From NCBI RefSeq assembly GCF_003967535.1, contig NZ_BIFR01000002.1, positions 1,674,001-1,738,000 of the forward strand: a stretch of DNA of 64,000 nucleotides. The letters are read 5' to 3'. Source of the stretch: Tengunoibacter tsumagoiensis. GTDB lineage: Bacteria > Chloroflexota > Ktedonobacteria > Ktedonobacterales > Ktedonobacteraceae. Each line of letters begins with the position of its first letter. Position 1 is the stretch's first letter. The notes beneath the pieces were generated by a model. That model worked only from the letters and a program-made list of their open reading frames with translations. It was not told where the DNA came from and did not search any database. Below, piece by piece: positions 48,933 through 55,044 of the stretch. Made by a program: the position numbers and the translations under genes.

Positions 48933-49088
48933 CGCCTGGGCTCCACAGGGTATTTAGCCCGTCCAATTAGTGACCTTCTACGTCAAACTATTTTTTGGGT
49001 TTCAAGCCCGACTGGACTCCACAAGGTATTTAGCCCTGGACTTCTGCGGCTACAACGACGTAACTATACCAGTATTCAAGCCCGACTG
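48933..49088. CRISPR. CRISPR array, right segment
   Basis: Last 27 bp of a repeat (48933-48959, CGCCTGGG and CAGGG variant), a full repeat at 48999-49035 with one change (TGGACTCC), and a broken repeat at 49072-49088 that stops after CGACTG. Spacers are 39 and 36 bp. The repeat break at 49088 is again near the position where the IS copies are inserted. Confidence 0.88.
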
Positions 49089-49709
49089 AATACACCTTAA
49101 ATATACCATACTTCCGCTCATCATTCAACTGCTCTTTGACTGAAAGCAGGGCTTTCCAATTCTTGCAGATGAGGCATGAAGCGGGAAGAGGAAGCGAGGC
49201 AGGTGAGCAAGCTCAGCGGACGCGACTGCGGCCTGTCCGGGGGGGATAATGAACTGACGCCGCTTACGCATGCAATTCATTGCGGCTGACGACACGGACC
49301 AGAGCAGTCGCGTCCGTAAACGTACACAATACAGTATGTTTCTCTTCTTTCCTCATCTTCCTGATGGAGGAACCTTTTTGGCTGTCAGAGGACTCACTCA
49401 AAATTGGAAAGCCCTGGACTGAAAGTGCTCTTCAATCTCGACTGAGACCTACTTCTCCATCAACATCAAACATCTCTCCTCCTTGATTCAACACAACATT
49501 TTCTAGAAAATCTCGGGATATGAGCTTCCTGGCAGCATCCAATTGTTAGAGCTCCAAGCACCGCAACACGAACCTCTACCAGAAAGGATGATAGGCAGCT
49601 CATCCCTGGTCCATGTAGCTGTATCTAGAGCCCCTTTTTCAAGAGGCCTGGGACGTGGATTTGTCTTTGTCTTTCTTTACTGGTATATCTCGTAATCTTT
49701 TTCGTCGGC
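49089..49709. other. Non-coding stretch right of the CRISPR array
   Basis: No gene is supported. It contains the large hairpin at 49217-49316. If the array is transcribed from the minus strand, its leader would be expected just right of 49090, although the adjacent repeat is broken. A weak repeat-like word (TTCAATCTCGACTGAG) occurs near 49430. Confidence 0.5.
49217..49316. other. 100-bp strongly folded non-coding element
   Basis: Perfect 13-bp outer arms CGGACGCGACTGC (49217-49229) and GCAGTCGCGTCCG (49304-49316), with further nested pairing (GTCCG with CGGAC; ATGAA..GCCGC with TTCAT..GCGGC). The GC-rich nested stems suggest a structured RNA or a REP/MITE-like palindromic unit. No family is recognised. 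Confidence 0.6.
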
Positions 49710-50075
49710 TTAACATAGACCCCCCTGAACCAAATTCAAAAATTGTTTGACAATAAAAGGCTTGAATAGAACATGTGCGTTGTGTATAAGGCGTATTTCA
49801 TCAGCTAATTTTGCCTCTTTTTCATCCAACAGGACGATCACCCTGGTAGAAGGACAACAAGATTGAAGTCCCGTAACGATGCTCGTTAGATTCTTCACAT
49901 CCAGGTCAATCACCATGAGGTCCGGTTTGATGACAAGTTGTGGTAGTTCACTCAAAGCGATCAAATGATTCTCATAGCTCTTGACAGCAAAGCATTCTAA
50001 GCGGAGCTGTAGTTCAATAATCGCATGAACCGAGTTCCAGGGTTTAATGATGACCGCTTTCTGCATCTGGTCCAT
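49710..50075 (-). CDS. Degenerate response-regulator receiver protein
   Basis: Protein of 121 residues with the CheY-like receiver fold: beta-strand AVIIKP, PDLMVIDLD (putative phospho-acceptor Asp kept), RVIVLLDE and the conserved Lys-Pro in LFKPF near the C-terminus. The paired acidic residues after the first strand are replaced by KP and the Thr/Ser after the fourth strand by Leu, so it is probably not regulated by ordinary phosphorylation. No output domain. ATG 50075 is chosen because AAAGGAGAG lies about 8 nt before it; a TTG just upstream is less likely. Its start overlaps the end of the helical partner gene by 32 nt, so the two are co-translated. Confidence 0.7.
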   Translation of the reverse strand: MDQMQKAVIIKPWNSVHAIIELQLRLECFAVKSYENHLIALSELPQLVIKPDLMVIDLDVKNLTSIVTGLQSCCPSTRVIVLLDEKEAKLADEIRLIHNAHVLFKPFIVKQFLNLVQGGLC

Positions 50076-50307
50076 CAAACAGCTCTCCTTTCACATCCCA
50101 CAAGGCATCATCGAGAAGAATGGCTCTCACTTCTTCCTGCTTTCCTTCCTGGTGCAATTGCTGTAAACGGTCATACATGCGTTCCATGCGGGCGGTGATG
50201 AATTGATGTTTTATTGCACCATACTTCAAACCCGACAAGCCTGAGTGCGCTGCTACACGTTCGCTCTCTATACGCTCTCTGAGTTCTGCAACTTTACTCA
50301 CAATCAT
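50044..50307 (-). CDS. Small helical protein of unknown function
   Basis: An 87-residue, charged, probably coiled-coil protein (MIVSKVAELRERIESERVAA at the start). ATG 50307 is preferred: it has an AGAAGGG ribosome site about 9 nt upstream, and the alternative ATG at 50355 lies inside the -10 box of the only convincing minus-strand promoter. It is the first gene of a two-gene minus-strand unit with the receiver-like protein and may act as its partner. Function not recognised. Confidence 0.6.
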   Translation of the reverse strand: MIVSKVAELRERIESERVAAHSGLSGLKYGAIKHQFITARMERMYDRLQQLHQEGKQEEVRAILLDDALWDVKGELFDGPDAESGHH

Positions 50308-50333
50308 AAAACTTTGCCCTTCTTTAAGTGTCC

Positions 50334-50363
50334 TTGTCAGTGAGACTGTTACCATACTATAAT
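50334..50363 (+). promoter_or_regulatory. Sigma-70-type promoter for the XRE regulator
   Basis: TTGTCA (50334-50339), 18-bp spacer, perfect TATAAT (50358-50363). The next + strand gene starts at 50462. Confidence 0.6.
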
Positions 50364-50383
50364 GAGTGGGATTGCTGTTACAA
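50356..50383 (-). promoter_or_regulatory. Sigma-70-type promoter for the minus-strand pair
   Basis: On the minus strand TTGTAA (+ coordinates 50378-50383), 16-bp spacer, TATAGT (50356-50361). Its -10 box overlaps the -10 box of the divergent + promoter, so the two promoters probably compete. Confidence 0.55.
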
Positions 50384-50392
50384 TTGTGTCAG
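50375..50392. promoter_or_regulatory. Palindromic operator candidate
   Basis: An 18-bp dyad CTGNNACAATTGTNNCAG overlapping the -35 box of the minus promoter and lying just downstream of the expected + transcription start. A natural candidate binding site for the adjacent XRE-type regulator. Confidence 0.5.
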
Positions 50393-50461
50393 TAAACAAG
50401 ATAGGAATGAAGGGCATATTTTGCCTATTATCATAAACAATAAGATGAAAAGAGGACAGAT

Positions 50462-50812
50462 ATGTCTGGGAAAGATGCAAAGCTACGACCACCTTCAGCG
50501 TTATCACGAGCACTAAAAAAGTATAGAGATATGCACAAATATACTCAAGAAGAACTTGCAAGGCTGCTAGATGAAGATACGCGACAGGTTCGTCGATGGG
50601 AAAATAATGAAACGCTCATTCATAGCGGCGATCTCCGAAATGGGGAACCTTTAGCCGTTGAGGCAGCTTTATACAGCAAGGAACACGGACATTTCAGACG
50701 ATTAGAGCGCCTTTATGTTTTGAAAAGGTATGTTAATCGGCAAATGTTACGGTATGGTAAGACAGAGCTCGCGTTGAGCGAAGCATTAGAAGGTGCGATT
50801 GAAGACAGGTAA
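50462..50812 (+). CDS. XRE-family helix-turn-helix regulator
   Basis: DNA-binding protein of 116 residues. The N-terminal region (about residues 12-48) is an XRE-type helix-turn-helix: LKKYRDMHKYTQEELARLL, then RQVRRWENNE as recognition helix. The C-terminal half has no recognised ligand domain. ATG 50462 follows AGAGGA by about 7 nt. It is transcribed away from the receiver-like pair, with a shared intergenic region containing overlapping promoters and a dyad, so autoregulation and control of the divergent unit are likely. It is also the nearest regulator to the tailoring cassette starting at 51416, but control of that cassette is speculation. Confidence 0.8.
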   Translation: MSGKDAKLRPPSALSRALKKYRDMHKYTQEELARLLDEDTRQVRRWENNETLIHSGDLRNGEPLAVEAALYSKEHGHFRRLERLYVLKRYVNRQMLRYGKTELALSEALEGAIEDR

Positions 50813-50966
50813 GATTCTTGTTAAAGAGCTAGAAGCGTTTGCCCTCTGGTGTTTCGATCATGAGCGTACAACATTCTGTGCGCGTTTTAGACCTTTTGCC
50901 AGGTATAACAATACCCTCTCGACGGAAGCTCTAGAAGATGTGATGCGCTGGACGCAACGGCGTTAA
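50793..50966 (+). CDS. Possible small protein, 57 residues
   Basis: Open frame from GTG 50793, overlapping the end of the XRE gene by 20 nt, reading MRLKTGKILVKELEAFALWC at the start and ending MRWTQRR. It has a protein-like composition (aromatic and charged residues, no low complexity) and could be translated by coupling to the regulator. No family is recognised and there is no clear ribosome site, so it may also be a remnant. Confidence 0.35.
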   Translation: MRLKTGKILVKELEAFALWCFDHERTTFCARFRPFARYNNTLSTEALEDVMRWTQRR

Positions 50967-51103
50967 AAGGCAGTAGTAAAACTTCTTTGAACTGATTTTT
51001 AACGAGAGACCCTTATACTGATGTTTAGATGGAGTGTCGATTGCATGATCTATTGCGCTGGTAATGTCATGCACAGTAGTAAAAACACATAAGGTAAAGA
51101 ACA

Positions 51104-51265
51104 ATGCGATCAAAAAACACATGGCTTTATGCATGCGCTGGTGCCATTCTTGCATTCAGCGTCTTTGTGCTCCTGCACCAATTGCTCCCTCTACATCTCT
51201 CTCTCAGCACCTTGACAACAACGGCCATTGATCCCTGGCCGCTGATTGACCCCTGGCCTCTATAA
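51104..51265 (+). CDS. Putative secreted peptide precursor with IDPWPL repeat
   Basis: A 53-residue open frame from ATG 51104, preceded by AAGGTAAAG. Residues 2-5 (RSKN) are followed by a hydrophobic stretch (residues 7-31, WLYACAGAILAFSVFVLL) typical of a signal peptide or single membrane anchor. The C-terminus is IDPWPLIDPWPL, an exact tandem of six residues. The two coding repeats (51227-51244 and 51245-51262) differ at three third-codon positions, all silent, which argues that the peptide sequence is under selection. It lies between a regulator gene and the tailoring cassette. It could be a signalling-peptide precursor or a small membrane peptide. No homologue is known to me. Confidence 0.6.
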   Translation: MRSKNTWLYACAGAILAFSVFVLLHQLLPLHLSLSTLTTTAIDPWPLIDPWPL

Positions 51266-51415
51266 GCTGACGATGAAGCATCTGTTCAGCACAAACATGA
51301 TGTCTGAGCCCAAAACATGTAAGATGAGAGGCTGATACAGTCAGTCTATCGGAAGGAACAGTAGAAACACAGCCACGTTTCAGGGCACACCTCACATAGG
51401 AAAGTAGAGTTTGCC

Positions 51416-51682
51416 ATGGCTAACGAAGTAGTCGATCAAGTGATCACGATATTACAGGGAGTATGCCAGAATGAACATCTGAAGCTACTCCCACAGCTCA
51501 ATGGAGAGACGAATCTCCGTGAGTTGGGCATTGATTCGCTTCTGTTCATCAAGTTTGTGGTGAAGCTGGAAGTAGAGTTTGACGTTGATTTCGATGACGA
51601 AAATATGAATATCGATGCATTCTCGACAATACAGGATATTGTCAACTATATAGAACGCCAGGTGGCAGTCGAGAACCTTTAA
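51416..51682 (+). CDS. Free-standing acyl carrier protein
   Basis: An 88-residue acidic carrier protein with the phosphopantetheine attachment Ser in ELGIDSLLFIKF (about residue 39). It holds an acyl or aminoacyl group as a thioester for enzymes acting in trans. ATG 51416 lies after AGGAAAG. It starts a + strand series with an oxygenase 23 nt downstream, a P450, a BtrH-like protein and a condensation-fold protein, so it probably carries the substrate of these tailoring enzymes. It could also be the partner of the FkbH domain encoded at the right end of the window, as FkbJ-type carriers are in glycolytic-extender pathways. Which group it carries is not visible. Confidence 0.88.
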   Translation: MANEVVDQVITILQGVCQNEHLKLLPQLNGETNLRELGIDSLLFIKFVVKLEVEFDVDFDDENMNIDAFSTIQDIVNYIERQVAVENL

Positions 51683-51705
51683 GAGAAGAAGCAGGGAGGG
51701 CAACT

Positions 51706-52548
51706 ATGCTGAAGGAACACGATGAGGTACAACAAACAGGCACCCGGCTAGAACGAATTCACCGCCCATCGTACAATGATTTTTACCAGAATTATTTCAA
51801 AAAAAGTCGGCCCGTTATTATTACCGGGGTCGCCGATCAGTGGGATGCACTTTCAAAATGGACCATTGAGTATTTACGTTCCAGCTCTGAAGATCAAAAC
51901 ATGGAGGTGGTGGCCTCCAAGGGTCAATCCACGATCGGGAATCAAGAAAAAGGCTGGAAGACCCATCGCAAACTAGATATGGGCTTCAAAGAGTTTTTGA
52001 CCCGGATCGAAAATAAGGATGATTCAAATCGTTATTTTTATCTTCAATATCAGAGCTTTGATAAATTCCCCCATTTGCGGCAAGATTTCACGCCCCCTAC
52101 CGAATATATTCGCAATTCAAATATAAATACGCGGATCTGGATCGGTTCAGGACAAAATATTACGCCCCTCCACCATGACACTCAGTCGAACCTGTTAACA
52201 CAGATTACGGGCCGCAAGAAGTTTACCCTCTTCTCACCATCAGAGAGCCAGTCCCTCTATCCATTTCCATTCAATTCACCCAATCGCACGCTATCCCCTG
52301 TGAATTTACACGAACCCGATCTTCAGAAATACCCCCGCTTCAAAAATGCTCATCCCATCGAAGGCATCCTTGAGCCTGGTGAGATGATTTTTCAACCAGC
52401 GTTCTGGTGGCATCAAGTTGAAACATTGTCTACAGAAATGACCATTTCAATCACTTTTATGTGGCCCAGCCCCTTACATAGCTATTTTAGCTATCTAGGA
52501 ATCAGAAATCTGGCCAGTCGCGTCCTGCAAGGTACCAACGCTGATTAA
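51706..52548 (+). CDS. JmjC/cupin_8-type Fe(II)/2-oxoglutarate oxygenase
   Basis: Cupin-fold oxygenase of 280 residues, likely a hydroxylase. The metal site is visible as HHDTQSN (HxD pair, about residue 163) and the distal His in FWWHQVE (about residue 232). The N-terminus RPVIITGVADQW is the usual start of JmjC-like cupin_8 proteins, and GRKKFTLFSP provides the 2-oxoglutarate side of the barrel. A strong AGGGAGG site precedes ATG 51706. Its position directly after a free-standing carrier protein suggests that it hydroxylates a carrier-bound amino or acyl group, or the finished peptide; the substrate is inference. Confidence 0.85.
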   Translation: MLKEHDEVQQTGTRLERIHRPSYNDFYQNYFKKSRPVIITGVADQWDALSKWTIEYLRSSSEDQNMEVVASKGQSTIGNQEKGWKTHRKLDMGFKEFLTRIENKDDSNRYFYLQYQSFDKFPHLRQDFTPPTEYIRNSNINTRIWIGSGQNITPLHHDTQSNLLTQITGRKKFTLFSPSESQSLYPFPFNSPNRTLSPVNLHEPDLQKYPRFKNAHPIEGILEPGEMIFQPAFWWHQVETLSTEMTISITFMWPSPLHSYFSYLGIRNLASRVLQGTNAD

Positions 52549-52622
52549 AAGCACGTACAACACCTCAACGAGGGTGCCATCAGGTGCAAGAAAGCATACA
52601 AGCCGTCACGTAAGGAAAGAGC

Positions 52623-53822
52623 ATGTTGGAAACAAGTAAAGATTTTGGGCAAGACTTCGATCATATGACACCTGCCTTTAGTCATAACATGGCAACAGTT
52701 ACAGCCGCGTTAAGACAGTCCTGTCCAATCGCTCATAGCGATAAATATGGAGGCTTCTGGATTCTTTCTTGTTATAACGACGTTCTCGAGGTACTTCGCG
52801 ATGCTAAGATGTTTTCCTCTCAAAAAGGGACTGCCATTCCTGAACAAGAGAGGGAGATACCATCACTTCCCGTAGAGTCGGACCCACCCGACCATACACA
52901 CTATCGCAGTCTGCTCAATTCATGGCTTGCTGCCCGTAGAATTACCACTTACGAAGACAGCATACGTCAATTTGTGACCGAGCATATCAACGATTTTATT
53001 GAACAGGGCACGTGCGATCTGGTTGAGTCGCTTGCTACACGCCTGCCAATCTCGATTACCCCTATCATTATGGGGATCGAGGCAAAGGATTGGCCCATCT
53101 ATATCCAGTATATAAAACAGATCATGCTCACTGAAGAGGAGAGCCACACTGAAGAGAATAGCAAGATTCGGCAGTCGTTCCTGCACTACATGCTCAAAGA
53201 GATTGAACGACGCCGGATAAAACCACGCAACGACTTTCTTACCACTCTGGTGACCGCTCAATCGGAGGGGAAAATACTGAGTGGGAAAGAGATTGTAAGT
53301 ATGATGCTTGCAATGCTTGCTGCTGGCCTTGAACCGACTAAAAATGCGCTTGGCAATCTCTTGCTTACGCTGTGTGAGTATCCTTCTCTTCGCCAATTCC
53401 TGCTGGCAGATCCGGCTGCAATTCCACTCTTTGTTGAAGAGTGCTTGCGCTACAATGCCCCTTTGCAGTATGTGGCACGCACACCTCACCAGTGTACGGC
53501 TATTCATGGACAGGCGATAGACGCTGATGAGAAGCTTTTTCTACTCCTCGGGTCTGCCAATCACGATGAAGGCCAGTTTCATGCTGCTGATCAGTTTCTA
53601 CCCGATCGGCAACAGAATCGCCATCTGGCCTTTGGTCAGGGCATCCACTTTTGTGTTGGTGCCTCCCTGGCACGTCTGGAGATGCGCATTGTGACGGAAG
53701 AGATTCTCCGCCGCCTCCCAGATTTTCAGCTCTGTGCACCAGTCCAACGGGAGTTCTCGGTCGGACAGGTCTATGGGCCTCCAACGTTGCCAGTCGTCTT
53801 TACTCCAGGACAGGTAGAGTGA
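52623..53822 (+). CDS. Cytochrome P450 monooxygenase
   Basis: Soluble bacterial P450 of 399 residues, the usual size. Diagnostic motifs: SDPPDHTHYRSLLN in the C-helix region, I-helix LAAGLEPTKNALG (the usual acid/alcohol pair is replaced by Glu-Pro-Thr), ExxR as EECLRY, and heme-binding FGQGIHFCVGASLA with the axial Cys near residue 347. ATG 52623 follows AAGGAAAG. It needs a ferredoxin and reductase, which are not encoded in the window. Placed in the tailoring cassette, it probably oxidises a carrier-bound intermediate or the assembled product. Confidence 0.93.
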   Translation: MLETSKDFGQDFDHMTPAFSHNMATVTAALRQSCPIAHSDKYGGFWILSCYNDVLEVLRDAKMFSSQKGTAIPEQEREIPSLPVESDPPDHTHYRSLLNSWLAARRITTYEDSIRQFVTEHINDFIEQGTCDLVESLATRLPISITPIIMGIEAKDWPIYIQYIKQIMLTEEESHTEENSKIRQSFLHYMLKEIERRRIKPRNDFLTTLVTAQSEGKILSGKEIVSMMLAMLAAGLEPTKNALGNLLLTLCEYPSLRQFLLADPAAIPLFVEECLRYNAPLQYVARTPHQCTAIHGQAIDADEKLFLLLGSANHDEGQFHAADQFLPDRQQNRHLAFGQGIHFCVGASLARLEMRIVTEEILRRLPDFQLCAPVQREFSVGQVYGPPTLPVVFTPGQVE

Positions 53823-53910
53823 TCATGAGTAAAGGATAACGACCTCTGCTTACTCACGGAAGAGATGAGTGGAACGACACACAACTGAATGAAAGGGGGC
53901 CTGGCTTACT

Positions 53911-54915
53911 ATGTCTCAGCACACGTTAGCACTTGCTACGCCAGCCATCACTGGCTATCATCATAGAGCAATGCCGCTCTCGATCCTGGGTCTGCACGAT
54001 GCCTGTCAGCCATGGATCTTTGAGCACTTTATACAGATGCGCTGTCAGACACAGATTGATGATAAACATAACGTGTTTGATTTCGCCGATCCCAATCTGC
54101 TCACGACGCCCACCCCCTGGCTCTCTATCCAATGCATTGAACGATCTCTCATCCAACGCTATCTCTCTGACTTTAGACTATTTGTCATTGACTGTCTGCT
54201 GCAAGAGTATTATGTCCATCTGTATGTCGATGAATATTTCATTCCTCAACGCGCTCCTTTTCAGACAGAGCACATCATACACGATATTCTGGTCACTGGC
54301 TTCGATGATGAGTCGGCTGTCTTTACGGTGGCAGGCTTTGATGAGCAGGGCCGCTATATCTCATCGCTGGTCACGTACCAACAATTTCAAGCTGCGACGG
54401 CAAGGGCGTCTGTGCAGCCAGATCATGACGATCCGGTGCGCCTTCTCCAAATGCGACCAGTGGCTGCCTATCATTTTTCGATCGCTCATGTCATTCAGCA
54501 ACTGACCGAGTACTATACCAGTACGGCACCATCTGCTCTCCTATTTCAGTCATCAGCGCCAGCCGTCTATGGACTTCAGACATACGAAGCGCTCCAACAG
54601 TATATCAACAGCGGCATACAGCAACAGGTGGAGCTTGAAGCAAGGCCATTCCAGCTTCTCTTTGAGCAGAAGCACTTAATGCTCCACAGGCTTACCTATC
54701 TCCAGGACAGGGGGTATCTCCACAGCTCTGATGAGCTCATCCTGGCTTATACGGAGCTAAAAACTATGGCCCAGACCGTACGAAATGGGCTGATTAAGTA
54801 TCAGCTCACACAGCATTCTCCACGCCTGCTAAAAGTGATAGACCAGCTGGCAATCATGCACGACAAAGAGCAGAGAGCGGTCAAAACATTCGTGGAAACA
54901 GTACAGACCTGCTAA
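53911..54915 (+). CDS. BtrH-like (papain/C39-fold) acyltransferase candidate
   Basis: Protein of 334 residues. The N-terminal half resembles the butirosin BtrH N-terminal fold: a Cys near the start (GLHDACQPW), a middle stretch YVDEYFIPQR, and a His in EHIIHDILVTGFDD followed by a strand-turn FTVAGFDEQGRY. The C-terminal 110 residues are helical. The same two-part architecture occurs at the C-terminus of the protein encoded at 59774-64000. BtrH moves an acyl group from a carrier protein to an amine, so a similar carrier-to-substrate transfer is the best guess here. An AGGGGG site lies before ATG 53911. The family call rests on pattern similarity seen by eye. Confidence 0.55.
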   Translation: MSQHTLALATPAITGYHHRAMPLSILGLHDACQPWIFEHFIQMRCQTQIDDKHNVFDFADPNLLTTPTPWLSIQCIERSLIQRYLSDFRLFVIDCLLQEYYVHLYVDEYFIPQRAPFQTEHIIHDILVTGFDDESAVFTVAGFDEQGRYISSLVTYQQFQAATARASVQPDHDDPVRLLQMRPVAAYHFSIAHVIQQLTEYYTSTAPSALLFQSSAPAVYGLQTYEALQQYINSGIQQQVELEARPFQLLFEQKHLMLHRLTYLQDRGYLHSSDELILAYTELKTMAQTVRNGLIKYQLTQHSPRLLKVIDQLAIMHDKEQRAVKTFVETVQTC

Positions 54916-55044
54916 GGATCAGACAGGATTCTGTTTTCTCATCAGTGCTACTTGCTTCATAAGGGCAATGGCTATTCTTATCAGTAAGGAGGTGTGCTTC
55001 TTTCCTGCGCATGGAACGCGTCAAGGAAAAGCACGAACTGATCG

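Noticed and set aside
49429..49456. Repeat-like word TTCAATCTCGACTGAG as a further decayed CRISPR repeat.
   Set aside because: Only a short partial match with no second repeat at the right spacing.
50987..51019. TTGAAC and TATACT as a promoter for the small peptide gene.
   Set aside because: The spacer is 21 bp, too long for a normal sigma-70 promoter.
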